Shown piece after piece: positions 43,674 through 52,292 of a stretch of DNA of 64,000 nucleotides (position 1 is its first letter; the number at the start of each line of letters is the position of its first letter). The stretch covers positions 372,001-436,000 of the forward strand of contig NZ_JBPWQE010000001.1 of assembly GCF_051811025.1 (NCBI RefSeq), written 5' to 3'. A model generated the notes under the pieces. It made no database searches, was not told the DNA's origin, and worked only from the letters and a program-made list of their open reading frames with translations. The DNA comes from Tardiphaga sp051811025. Lineage in GTDB: Bacteria; Pseudomonadota; Alphaproteobacteria; Rhizobiales; Xanthobacteraceae. The position numbers and the translations under genes are program-made.

Positions 43674-43708
43674 TAGTCATATTATTTGACTAATTTAACG
43701 GTCGACAA
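43674..43708 (-). promoter_or_regulatory. ytfQ promoter and putative GntR operator
   Basis: On the minus strand, TTGTCG (43703-43708), an 18-base spacer and TAATAT (43679-43684). A perfect inverted repeat TAGTCA-n7-TGACTA (43674-43692) covers the -10 box, a typical repressor position. It lies about 85 bases before the ytfQ start. Confidence 0.55.
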
Positions 43709-43837
43709 AACCTCATGCAGGTCGCGGCTATCGCTTGAAATTCATCTGCGTAGTCTCTGTTAAGCCAGCAGTATCAATAGTTTGACGAAGGTACTCTGCA
43801 TTCGGGACGCGAGGATTATTCCCCGTCAGATCGCGAT

Positions 43838-44029
43838 GTGATCGGAATGTCGGTGTCGGTGGTTGCGCTCCCCGCAACTAAACTTGGTAAGTGTGTCGGT
43901 ATCTCCGGAATGCGGGCTCGCGCGTATCAGTTCGGCGGCTGCCTGAAAATCCGCTCATCGGGCAAGGGCACGGTGGTCTTCGTGCCCATTCCGTTGTCCT
44001 CGGCAACCGCAGTCCTTCCCGCTGCTTAA
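43838..44029 (+). pseudogene. C-terminal remnant of a NarL-type sensor histidine kinase
   Basis: The last 45 codons read G-K-C-V-G-I-S-G-M-R-A-R-A-Y-Q-F-G-G-C-L-K-I-R-S-S-G-K-G-T-V-V, closely like the G2 end of HisKA_3/HATPase kinases (GVGIAGMRARVRQLGG-LEI-SS-GTVV). The N-terminal remainder is absent and Cys replaces usual residues. Region 43709-43837 shows nothing else. Confidence 0.6.
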
Positions 44030-44140
44030 TGATGCGGTCGGCGTTTGGGGGGCGGCCTCATTTTTAGGGTTTGCACGAATACGGGGAACACCTGGATCTC
44101 GTTAATCTCCCGTACCTCGCGGCCTTAATCGGAGGTCGGC

Positions 44141-44284
44141 TTGCTCAACGGCCTGCCAGCGGTTCGCATTCTGATCGCCGACGACCACGACGTCGTCCGA
44201 TCCGGTCTGCGTTCGATCCTGGAGCTCTGCGCCGGATGGGAAGTGGTCGGCGAGGCGGGCGATAGAAGGACGGCGCTCGCGATG
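44141..44284 (+). pseudogene. N-terminal remnant of a NarL/FixJ response regulator
   Basis: A TTG start with GGAGG five bases upstream leads into I-L-I-A-D-D-H-D-V-V-R-S-G-L-R-S-I-L-E...W-E-V-V-G-E-A-G-D, the first third of a receiver domain. Around 44270-44284 homology stops and the frame runs antisense into the kinase gene at 44288. The phosphorylated Asp and the DNA-binding domain are lost. Confidence 0.65.
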
Positions 44285-44287
44285 CCA

Positions 44288-46006
44288 TTAGCGCCTCGCC
44301 AGCAACACAACGACAGCTATGGCGAGCAGCAACGACAGGCCCTTCCACACCATGTTCGGATTGCGCTCCAGCAGCGGCATAGTCGGCGGATTGAGAAACT
44401 CCGCCTTCGGGTTGCGCAGGTCGTAAACATATTCGGAGAGTTCGTCGTAGCGCTTCGCCGGGTCGGGGTGCACGGCCTTGCGCAACACGCCGTCGATCCA
44501 TTCCGGGATATCGCTGGCATCGTTGAGCAGAGATCGATAGCGCAGCTTGCGGTGCTGTGCGGGCGTCGTCGCCTTCGCGACCTCCGCTCCGTAAGGCAGC
44601 TTTCCGGACAGCATCTGATAGGTCAGGATTCCAAGCGCATAGAGGTCGGAACTCGACGTGGCGCGCTTGCCGAGAAACAGCTCGGGTGCGGTGTATTGCG
44701 GCGTGCCGAGAATGTCGCTGTGTTTGCCGGGTGAATCAGCTTCTACAACGCCGTTGACACGGGTAGAGCCGAAATCGATGATCTTCACCGTACCCGTCTT
44801 GTCGATCATGATGTTGTCTGGCCGGATGTCCTGATGGATCATCTCCATCCGATGAAACGCCTGCAAGCCGCGCGCGACCTGTTCGGTGATGCCACGCACG
44901 GTTTCCAGATCCGGTTTCGGATTGTCGAGCATCCACTGCTTCAGCGTCTGACCTTCGATGAATTCGGCGACGATGTAGAGGTAGTTGCGCTTGCGCGACT
45001 GCCGGCATGGCTTCAGCACATGCGCGCTGTCGATGCGCCGCGCCACCCATTCCTCGATCATGAACCGCTTGAGATAGACGGGGTCGTCGCGCAGATCGAT
45101 CGACGGAATCTTGATGGCAACCTGTTCGTCGCTTTCGACGTCGACCGCGAGATAGATATGGCTACGGCTGCTGCCGTGCAGTTCGCGTATGATCCTGTAG
45201 CCGTCGAACGCCATGCGGGCTTCAAGCAGCGGCGGTAGCGGCAATTGCGACATCAGAATGTCGCTGGCCTCGCCATCCGGCACCGCATCGATTCGCACGA
45301 TCTGCACGGTGAGGTTGTCCGGGCTGTTCTGCGCATAGGCCTCATCGACGATCAACTTTGCGGCGGCGTCGAGATCGTCGGAGTGATCGGCGATCGCTGA
45401 AGTGATGAAGCGCGCCCCGACGAAATCATAGACGCCATCGGTGGCGAGGATGAAGACGTCGCCATTGTCGATTTGCAGCGCCTGATAGTCGATCTCGATT
45501 TGCGGGTTCACGCCAAGCGCGCGGGCGAGGTAACTCTGCTCGGATGAGGTTATGACGCGATGGTCGGTGGTGAGTTGCTCGAGTGCGCGGTCCGATACGC
45601 GATAGATGCGGGAATCGCCGATATGAAAGATGTGCGCTGCGCGTGCGCGTATCACCATTGCACTCAGGGTGCAGACATAGCCGCGATCCTTGTCGTAATG
45701 GTAGCGGCCACGCTGGGTCTGGGATTGTAGCCACGAATTGGTCGCCGCGATGACGCGTTGCGCTGATGTCTTCACCGACCAGGATTCGGATGTGCAGTAA
45801 TAGTCGGTGAGAAACGATTTGACCGCAGATTCGCTGGCTTCGCCGCTGACCGCGCTGCTGCTGATGCCGTCGGCGATGACGACGGCAATGCCCTTGATAC
45901 TCAGTAGCGGTTCGATCGGAATCAGGGCGCCGTGGAAATCCTGATTGGTGTCCTTGCGGCCCTTGTCCGAATATTGGCCGACCGAGATTGTCAGTTCACG
46001 CGGCAT
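44288..46006 (-). CDS. fused PP2C phosphatase / Ser-Thr protein kinase
   Basis: 572 residues. The N-terminal PP2C domain (about 5-235) keeps the metal motifs: DTNQD, VIADGISS, IGDSRIYR, LATDGVYDF and DNLTV. The C-terminal kinase domain (about 265-535) has the Lys in VAIKIP, HQDIRPDN (catalytic loop, with Arg for the usual Lys), DFG and APE. One membrane helix ends the protein (about 552-570), so it is anchored by its tail. It follows the FNT channel gene by 70 bases in the nirBD operon. Pseudomonas also has a kinase gene beside nirB. The target is unknown; the channel or nitrate/nitrite uptake is a reasonable guess. Confidence 0.88.
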   Translation of the reverse strand: MPRELTISVGQYSDKGRKDTNQDFHGALIPIEPLLSIKGIAVVIADGISSSAVSGEASESAVKSFLTDYYCTSESWSVKTSAQRVIAATNSWLQSQTQRGRYHYDKDRGYVCTLSAMVIRARAAHIFHIGDSRIYRVSDRALEQLTTDHRVITSSEQSYLARALGVNPQIEIDYQALQIDNGDVFILATDGVYDFVGARFITSAIADHSDDLDAAAKLIVDEAYAQNSPDNLTVQIVRIDAVPDGEASDILMSQLPLPPLLEARMAFDGYRIIRELHGSSRSHIYLAVDVESDEQVAIKIPSIDLRDDPVYLKRFMIEEWVARRIDSAHVLKPCRQSRKRNYLYIVAEFIEGQTLKQWMLDNPKPDLETVRGITEQVARGLQAFHRMEMIHQDIRPDNIMIDKTGTVKIIDFGSTRVNGVVEADSPGKHSDILGTPQYTAPELFLGKRATSSSDLYALGILTYQMLSGKLPYGAEVAKATTPAQHRKLRYRSLLNDASDIPEWIDGVLRKAVHPDPAKRYDELSEYVYDLRNPKAEFLNPPTMPLLERNPNMVWKGLSLLLAIAVVVLLARR

Positions 46007-46076
46007 GGGTCACGCACCAAGAGGACGCCCCAGCTGGAGAAGCCGAGGCGTCGTGTTGCGAGGATTGCGGATCAGC

Positions 46077-46898
46077 TTAGCGGGCGAGACTAGCAGTGCG
46101 TTTCGGGCCTGTCTTGATGTGTGTGGCATACAGCGTCAGGCCGGTAAAGGTCAGGCCGCCGATGAGGTTGCCAAGCACGGTCGGAATCTCGTTCCAGATG
46201 ATGTAATCCATGATCGTGAACTTGCCGCCGAGCATCAGGCCGGCGGGGAACAGGAACATGTTGACGATCGAATGCTCGAACGTCATCGCGAAGAACACCA
46301 TGACCGGCATCCACATCGCGATGACCTTGCCGCTGACGGTCGTTGAGATCATCGCGCCGACCACGCCGGTTGAGACCATCCAGTTGCAGAGCATGCCGCG
46401 GATGAACAGCGTCAGCATGCCGGCTGCGCCATACTGCGCATAGCCAAGCGTGCGGCCTTCGCCGATATGGCCGATCACCTGACCCACTTTGTCCGGCGGT
46501 GTCGAGAAGCCGAAGGTAAACACGATTGACATCATGATGGCGACGATGATCGCGCCCATGAAATTGCCGATGAAGACGAGCCCCCAATTGCGCAGCACGC
46601 CGCCGACGGTGACGCCAGGGCGCTTGTCAAGCAACGCCAGAGGCGTCAGCACGAAGACGCCGGTGAGCAGGTCGAAGCCGAGCAGATAGAGCATGCAGAA
46701 GCCGACCGGGAAGAGGATTGCGCCGATAATCGGATAGCCTGTTTGCACCGTGACGGTGACGGCGAACACCGCGGCGAGTGCCAGGATAGCGCCGGCCATG
46801 AAGGCACGGATGATGGTGTCGCGTGTGGACATGAAGATCTTGGATTCGCCGGCATCCACCATCTTGGTCACGAATTCTGAAGGGACGAGATAGGCCAT
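46077..46898 (-). CDS. formate/nitrite transporter (FNT) family channel
   Basis: 273 residues, six membrane helices with the two FNT half-repeats: a first motif after helix 2 (GFCMLYLLGFDLLTGVF) and a second (NWMVSTGVVGAMIS). FNT proteins form pentameric channels for nitrite, formate or similar small anions. In this operon nitrite uptake or release of excess nitrite fits best (NirC-like). It lies 48 bases after nirD. Confidence 0.9.
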   Translation of the reverse strand: MAYLVPSEFVTKMVDAGESKIFMSTRDTIIRAFMAGAILALAAVFAVTVTVQTGYPIIGAILFPVGFCMLYLLGFDLLTGVFVLTPLALLDKRPGVTVGGVLRNWGLVFIGNFMGAIIVAIMMSIVFTFGFSTPPDKVGQVIGHIGEGRTLGYAQYGAAGMLTLFIRGMLCNWMVSTGVVGAMISTTVSGKVIAMWMPVMVFFAMTFEHSIVNMFLFPAGLMLGGKFTIMDYIIWNEIPTVLGNLIGGLTFTGLTLYATHIKTGPKRTASLAR

Positions 46899-46946
46899 TG
46901 TCTGAAAACTTCCTTTGGGAATGAGATGATGTGACGCGCCGCGCGT

Positions 46947-47297
46947 TTATGGGGCGGCGGCGATGCTCATATTGAGATAGATGCGGCCGTTCTCGAGCTT
47001 GACCGGGAAGCTGCGCGCGCAGCCTTTGTCAGCGCCCGAGGCTTCGCCATCATCGAGGTTGATGATCCAGTTGTGCAGCGGGCAGGCGACCTTGCGACCG
47101 TGCACGATGCCTTCGCTAAGCGGACCACCCTTGTGCGGGCAGCGATTTTCCAGCGCGAACACCTCGTCGCTGGCGGTGCGGAATACCGCGATCTCGCGCC
47201 GTGGAGTCTTCACCGTGCGCGCGCCGCGTTGCGGAATCGCGCGCAGTGGGCCGACGTCGAACCAGAAGTCGTTGGATGGGACCATTGTCATGTTCAT
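46947..47297 (-). CDS. nirD: nitrite reductase small subunit NirD
   Basis: 116 residues, Rieske-type fold. Both iron-sulfur ligand pairs are present: CPHKGGPL and CPLHNW, so it should hold a 2Fe-2S cluster, unlike the enterobacterial NirD that lost it. Partner of NirB in assimilatory reduction of nitrite to ammonium in the cytosol. Its start overlaps the nirB stop by four bases. Confidence 0.93.
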   Translation of the reverse strand: MNMTMVPSNDFWFDVGPLRAIPQRGARTVKTPRREIAVFRTASDEVFALENRCPHKGGPLSEGIVHGRKVACPLHNWIINLDDGEASGADKGCARSFPVKLENGRIYLNMSIAAAP

Positions 47298-49771
47298 TCT
47301 GCCGGGACGGCTATAATCGAATTGAGTGTTGTGAGCGGCGTAAATTCATGCTGTTCGCGGCCGGCGGCGCGTTCGGCCCAGGGATCCTTGCGGACCGCGC
47401 GCTGTGATTTCTCGAAGCGCGCCAGCAGCGCGCGACGGTTGTCGGCATCATCCATGATCGCCGCGCGTACCTTGTCGAGGCCGGCATTTTCGACCCACTT
47501 CCAGACGCGTTCGAGATAGCCCGCTTCCTCGCGGTACATCTGCATGAAGGCGGCGATGTATTCGATCGCCTCGTCCTCCGTATCGACATGGCCAAGCAGA
47601 TCGGTCTGGCGGACATGCAGGCCTGCCGCACCGGCGATGTGGATGTCGTAGCCGGATTCGACGCAGATCACGCCGATGTCCTTCACCGTGGATTCCGCGC
47701 AGTTGCGCGGGCAGCCGGAAACGCCAAGCTTCACCTTCGCAGGCGCCCATGAGCCGCACATAAAGCGCTCGAGCTTGACGCCGAGGCCGGTCGAATCCTG
47801 CGTGCCGAAGCGGCACCATTCGGAGCCGACGCAGGTCTTCACCGTGCGCAGGCCCTTGGCGTAGGCCGCGCCGGAGACGAGGCCGGCACTGTTGAGCTGC
47901 GCCCACACCGCGGGCAGGTCTTCCTTGCGCACGCCCAGCAGATCGATGCGTTGGCCGCCGGTGACTTTCACCGTCGGAATCTTGAAGCGATCGGCGACGT
48001 CGGCGATGGCGCGCAATTCGTCAGGGGTGGTCAGGCCGCCCCACATGCGCGGCACAACGGAGAAGGTGCCGTCCTTCTGGATGTTGGCGTGGACGCGCTC
48101 GTTGATGTAGCGCGACTGTGCATCGTCGGCATATTCGCCGGGCCATGCGCAGAGCAGGTAATAGTTCAGCGCCGGGCGGCAGGATGGACAGCCGCACGAG
48201 GTTTTCCATGCCAGTTCCTGCATTACGGCGGGTACGGACTTCAACTCCTTCGAGAGAATGAAGCCGCGGACTTCGCTATGGGTGAGGTCTGTGCATTTGC
48301 ACATCGGCTTGCGGCCGGCGGCGGAGTAGTTGTCGCCGAGTGTGGCTGCGAGCAGCGATTCCACCTTCGCCGTGCACTGGCCGCAGGAGGCCGATGCCTT
48401 GGTGCGGGCGCGCACGTCGTCGAGGGTAGTGAGGCCGTTGGCGGTGATCGCCTGCGTGATCGCGCCCTTGCAGACGCCGTTGCAGCCGCAGATTTCGGCA
48501 TCGTCGGACAGCGCTGCGACAGCAGCGACCGGATCGAGTGCAACGCCACCCTGATAGGCCTGGCCGAGGATCAGCGCGTTGCGCATGGCGCCGATATCGA
48601 CGTTCTTTTTGAGGAGGTCGAAATACCACGAGCCGTCGGCCGTATCGCCATAGAGTACCGCGCCGATGATGCGGTCGTCGCGCAAGACGACACGCTTGTA
48701 GATGCCGCGGGCAGGATCGCGAAGCACGATCTCATCCTTGACGTCGCCTTCGGCGAAATCGCCGGCCGAGAACAGATCTACGCCGGTGACTTTCAGCTTG
48801 GTCGAGGTGGTCGAACCGACATAGCCGTCCACGGTCTCGCCGGCGAGCGTCGCCGCGAGTGTCTTCGCCATGTCATACAGGGGCGCGACAAGGCCGTAGC
48901 ACTGGCCGCGATGCTCGACGCACTCGCCGACCGCATAGATGTTGTCGTCGCTGGTCCGTAGGTGATCGTCCACGACGATGCCGCGCTTGATGGCGAGGTC
49001 GGCGAGCTTGGCGAGCACGGTGTTAGGGCGAATGCCGACCGCCATCACGACGAGATCGGCCGGCAGGGTCCGACCATCGTCGAGCCGGACTGAATCGACG
49101 CATGTGTCACCGAGGATGGCTGCTGTGTTGGCTCCGGTCAGCACCTCGATGCCGCGCGCCTCGATCGCCTTTTGCAACAGATAAGCGGCGTTGGGATCGA
49201 GTTGGCGCTCCATCAGTGTTGGCATCAGATGGACGATGGTCGTTGTCATGCCGCGCATGGCGAGGCCGGCTGCGGCCTCGAGGCCGAGCAAGCCGCCGCC
49301 GATGACGACAGCGTGGCCGCCTTTGCCGGCTGCATCGAGCATCAAGTTAACGTCGTCGAGATCGCGATAGGTGACGACGCCGGGCAATTCCGCGCCGGGT
49401 ACCGGAATGAGGATCGGCTTGGAGCCGGTTGCGATAATCAGCGTGTCATAAGCTTCGACCGCGCCGGACTGCGTGGTGACGGTTTTCGCAATGCGATCGA
49501 TCGCGACGACGAGTTCGCCGCGCCTGAGATCAACCTTGTTGGTCGCGTACCACTCATCGGTGTGGATCAGAATGTCGTCGTATGCCTTCTCGCCGGAGAG
49601 CACCGGCGACAGCATGATGCGGTCATAATTAACGCGCGGCTCCGCGCCAAACACCACAACGTCGTAGCGGTTTGGAGCGCGCGCGAAGAGTTCGTCCATG
49701 ACGCGGCCGGCGGCCATGCCGTTGCCGAGGATGACGAGCTTCTGCTTCTTTGCGTTCGGTTGATCGAGCAT
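47294..49771 (-). CDS. nirB: nitrite reductase (NADH) large subunit NirB
   Basis: 825 residues. Order: FAD/NADH reductase (1 to about 400, with VILGNGMAAGR at the FAD site), two BFD-like cysteine modules (CGCNGVCKG...CGQC at about 420-460, CKC...CGCPSC at about 490-530), then the sirohaem/4Fe-4S domain with TCVGSEWC and GCPRNCAES near 640-690. It reduces nitrite to ammonium with six electrons from NADH. The ATG at 49771 is used; a TTG two codons earlier has no better ribosome site. First gene of the operon, with a sigma-54 promoter. Confidence 0.95.
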   Translation of the reverse strand: MLDQPNAKKQKLVILGNGMAAGRVMDELFARAPNRYDVVVFGAEPRVNYDRIMLSPVLSGEKAYDDILIHTDEWYATNKVDLRRGELVVAIDRIAKTVTTQSGAVEAYDTLIIATGSKPILIPVPGAELPGVVTYRDLDDVNLMLDAAGKGGHAVVIGGGLLGLEAAAGLAMRGMTTTIVHLMPTLMERQLDPNAAYLLQKAIEARGIEVLTGANTAAILGDTCVDSVRLDDGRTLPADLVVMAVGIRPNTVLAKLADLAIKRGIVVDDHLRTSDDNIYAVGECVEHRGQCYGLVAPLYDMAKTLAATLAGETVDGYVGSTTSTKLKVTGVDLFSAGDFAEGDVKDEIVLRDPARGIYKRVVLRDDRIIGAVLYGDTADGSWYFDLLKKNVDIGAMRNALILGQAYQGGVALDPVAAVAALSDDAEICGCNGVCKGAITQAITANGLTTLDDVRARTKASASCGQCTAKVESLLAATLGDNYSAAGRKPMCKCTDLTHSEVRGFILSKELKSVPAVMQELAWKTSCGCPSCRPALNYYLLCAWPGEYADDAQSRYINERVHANIQKDGTFSVVPRMWGGLTTPDELRAIADVADRFKIPTVKVTGGQRIDLLGVRKEDLPAVWAQLNSAGLVSGAAYAKGLRTVKTCVGSEWCRFGTQDSTGLGVKLERFMCGSWAPAKVKLGVSGCPRNCAESTVKDIGVICVESGYDIHIAGAAGLHVRQTDLLGHVDTEDEAIEYIAAFMQMYREEAGYLERVWKWVENAGLDKVRAAIMDDADNRRALLARFEKSQRAVRKDPWAERAAGREQHEFTPLTTLNSIIAVPAE

Positions 49772-49805
49772 GTGCAAACCTGTTTGGACCGCTGACGATC
49801 GGAAA

Positions 49806-49914
49806 CAGGGACTCGCTCACCAAACCCGGTAGGGATGGAGTCACGATGACCGCTCCGCACCTGACAATCAGGAAGCGAGCTGTGTCCCTGCGCTTGAAAC
49901 CAACAGCGGTTTCA
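49806..49914 (-). promoter_or_regulatory. structured leader of nirB
   Basis: Two elements. 49895-49914 is a 7-bp hairpin (TGAAACC/GGTTTCA) with a six-base loop. CAGGGACTCGCT at 49806-49817 pairs with 49874-49890 (AGCGA, then GTCCCTG after a five-base bulge). Nitrate-assimilation leaders of this group are controlled by NasT antitermination through hexaloop hairpins, but the loop bases here do not clearly match. Confidence 0.4.
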
Positions 49915-49955
49915 GCATCCGGCGGACGGCGGTCATCATTGACGCAAATATTATT

Positions 49956-49972
49956 AGCAAGCGGCGTGCCAA
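49956..49972 (-). promoter_or_regulatory. sigma-54 (RpoN) promoter of nirB
   Basis: TTGGCACGCCGCTTGCT on the minus strand, a full match to TGGCAC-n5-TTGCW with GG-n10-GC spacing. The predicted start of transcription is near 49945. Confidence 0.8.
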
Positions 49973-50210
49973 TATGTCTGACGTCTAACATTCTGATTTT
50001 TCGACTATTTCTAAATGAGCTCCGCTGTCGCAGATCAATCATGCCGTTAAAACGAGCGGCATTACTGATTTCATAGGCAGATGATTAAATCTTGTGCGGC
50101 GCGCTTCAGGTTCGAGATGGCTCCCGATCTGTGCAGACCACAGGTTCGACGGCCGACGCGCGCTTGGCGAATATCTCGTCAATTTATTGGTGGATTGTTG
50201 CGGTGGTGAG

Positions 50211-51482
50211 CTAGCCGTTCTCATTGCTCAGCCGGCGACGGCGACGCAGCACGTAAAGCGTACCGAGGGCAGGGCGCCCGGCTTCGAGGCGCAGCTCGGA
50301 ATTTTCCTTGTGCACGACCTCGAAGTCCCTCCCGGCGCAGGCCTCGAAATATGTCTCGCTATGGGCGAACCGGCCAGACGAGAGCAACGTGAAGTCGCCG
50401 TGATCCGCGCGCTCGATGCTCGCTGCGAAGAGGCCGCCTGCAGGGAGCGTGCGTGCAATCAGGCCGATGAGTTCGTCGAGCCGGCCGAGATAGATCAGAA
50501 GATCGGCAGCGAAGACGAGATCGAAGCTGCGCGGGCTGTCCGCGAGATAGCTCATGACATCGGCTTTGACGAGGTCGTCGTAGGCGTTCCGCCGGGCTGC
50601 GACGGCGATCATTTTTTCCGACAGGTCGATGCCGGTCAGCCGTGCGCCGAATCGGCCGAGCGGCTCTGCAGCCAGTCCCGTTCCGCAGCCGAGATCGAGG
50701 ATGGTCGCAAGTGTCGGTCGGCAGGATGCAACCATGTCGGCGAGTTGCTGCGGCACCTTGTAGCCGAGAACGTCCACAAGCTTGCCATCGAATCCTTCGG
50801 CGAATTCATCGAAGTGCGCCTCGACATAGGCTGCCGGTGCGCGGTCATGCGTCTGTCCACCGACGGCATCCAGCAAGTAGCGCTGCACAGGATCGTCCGG
50901 CTGGCCTTCCAGTCGCAGACGTCCGACCGTGGCAGCGGCTTCGTGCATGCCATAGGCGCTGAACAGCGCGAATGCGGTGCGCAAGACCTCGTCCAGTGGT
51001 TCGATCTCTTGTCCCGCAAGCGTCGGGTAGCGGGCGATGGCGCCGTGAACATCGCCGTCCAGCATCGAGGCAAAGGTACGCGCGCGGGCGTAGAGACGCA
51101 GTGTCACGCCTTCCAGCGGCACAAAGCCGTTTGCGATTGCCAAGGCATCGGCGCTCTTGCCGAAGCGGCCGGCCATATAGAAGGCCTGTCCGAGGCAAAG
51201 ATGCGTGACCGCATCGATGCCGCCCCAGGATAGTGCGTGTTGCAGATGCATAATCGCCTGCTCGGGACGGCGGGAGCTGAGATACAGCACGCCCAGGCCG
51301 AGATGAGCGTCGCCAAGCGAAGCATCGCGGGACAGAGCGCGCAGATAGGCCGCTTCGGCATCATCGATACGCTGCAGCCGGTAGGCGAGGCTTGCATATT
51401 GCAGCCATGTCGTCGCGTGGTCCGGATCGATGGCGAGCGCCTGTCGCGCACATGCCATAGCCAGTTCGTCGCGCCCGCTCAA
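50211..51482 (-). CDS. TPR-repeat methyltransferase
   Basis: From the TTG at 51482 it has 423 residues: tetratricopeptide repeats (about 5-110), a variable middle, and a class I SAM methyltransferase (about 210-390; TILDLGCGTGLAAEPLG is motif I, DLSEKM the acidic end of strand 2, DLVFAADLLIYLG motif IV). The target is unknown. The frame stays open and clearly TPR-like for 96 more codons, up to 51770, but has no ATG, GTG or TTG there; a CTG at 51746 begins the natural-looking N-terminus. So the real start may be CTG, or an ATG has been lost. Confidence 0.78.
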   Translation of the reverse strand: MSGRDELAMACARQALAIDPDHATTWLQYASLAYRLQRIDDAEAAYLRALSRDASLGDAHLGLGVLYLSSRRPEQAIMHLQHALSWGGIDAVTHLCLGQAFYMAGRFGKSADALAIANGFVPLEGVTLRLYARARTFASMLDGDVHGAIARYPTLAGQEIEPLDEVLRTAFALFSAYGMHEAAATVGRLRLEGQPDDPVQRYLLDAVGGQTHDRAPAAYVEAHFDEFAEGFDGKLVDVLGYKVPQQLADMVASCRPTLATILDLGCGTGLAAEPLGRFGARLTGIDLSEKMIAVAARRNAYDDLVKADVMSYLADSPRSFDLVFAADLLIYLGRLDELIGLIARTLPAGGLFAASIERADHGDFTLLSSGRFAHSETYFEACAGRDFEVVHKENSELRLEAGRPALGTLYVLRRRRRLSNENG

Positions 51483-51961
51483 CTGGTAGTCCGACGCAAG
51501 CGCGCGCCACGCAGCAACATCCGTCGGCGTCAGTGCTAGTGCAGCACGAAGCGCATCGATAGCCGTATCGTTCTGACCATGATTGCGGCTGATCGATGCA
51601 AACTGCCGCAGCGCCGCGCTTGTATCGTCAGCCTGTTCGATGAGCAGTGCAAAAGCGGCGTGCTCGCGCGTCCAGCGATCGATCTGATCGGCGACGTGTC
51701 GGGCGTCCGGAAGTGCGAGCGTCGTGGAATCCGTCGAGTCAGTCAGGAAATTCGAATCCGAAGTTATGCGCTACGTTGCTTCTGCTCAATGCGCGCCGCG
51801 AAGGCAAGGTATCGATCGTTCCGTAGAGGTTGTGTCGTGATCATGCGGTTGTGCGCGAGTACTCGTCTAAGGTCGGATGATCTGATCTGTTGCCGCAGTT
51901 TCCAATCCGTATAAGCTGGCTGAAAAGAAACCGATCACTGGGTGGAAATGGAGAAGGCGCG

Positions 51962-52198
51962 GTGAAATCACCCGTCGTAAAGCGATCGATCGTCGTCGCC
52001 GGTCACAAGACGAGCGTCAGCCTCGAAGAGGCATTCTGGACGGCGCTGAAAGAGATCGCCGGCATGCGCCGGATCACGATGTCGCAGCTCGTCGGCGAGA
52101 TCGACAAGAACCGACAGCAAAACAACCTGTCCTCAGCGATCAGGCTTTACGCACTGGCCCATTACCGGGCTCTCGTCCCGCAGCCCGAGCCGGCCTAA
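51962..52198 (+). CDS. ribbon-helix-helix domain protein
   Basis: 78 residues. After a short basic start, KRSIVVAGHKTSVSLEEAFWTALKEIAGMRRITMSQLVGEID shows the strand-helix-helix of the RHH_4 family, common in Rhizobiales as small DNA-binding proteins of unknown target. GTG start at 51962 with GGAG eight bases upstream; the frame extends upstream to 51890 without family likeness. A single gene. Confidence 0.8.
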   Translation: MKSPVVKRSIVVAGHKTSVSLEEAFWTALKEIAGMRRITMSQLVGEIDKNRQQNNLSSAIRLYALAHYRALVPQPEPA

Positions 52199-52292
52199 GC
52201 GTCCGGCAGGCCTGCAGCGGATCGTCTGGCGGCAAGGCGCATCTGCGCCTACATTCGGGTCCAGCCACTTCCACATCAGTCAGGGCCTCTGC

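Larger units (their letters stand above)
49772..50210. other. nirB control region
   Basis: 439 bases. It holds the sigma-54 promoter (49956-49972) and about 170 bases of leader with inverted repeats. From 49973 to 50210 I see no gene; the TPR methyltransferase ends at 50211 on the same strand. Confidence 0.6.

Noticed and set aside
49895..49914. A definite NasT (ANTAR) binding hairpin in the nirB leader
   Set aside because: The loop has six bases, but the conserved loop positions I know are not matched.
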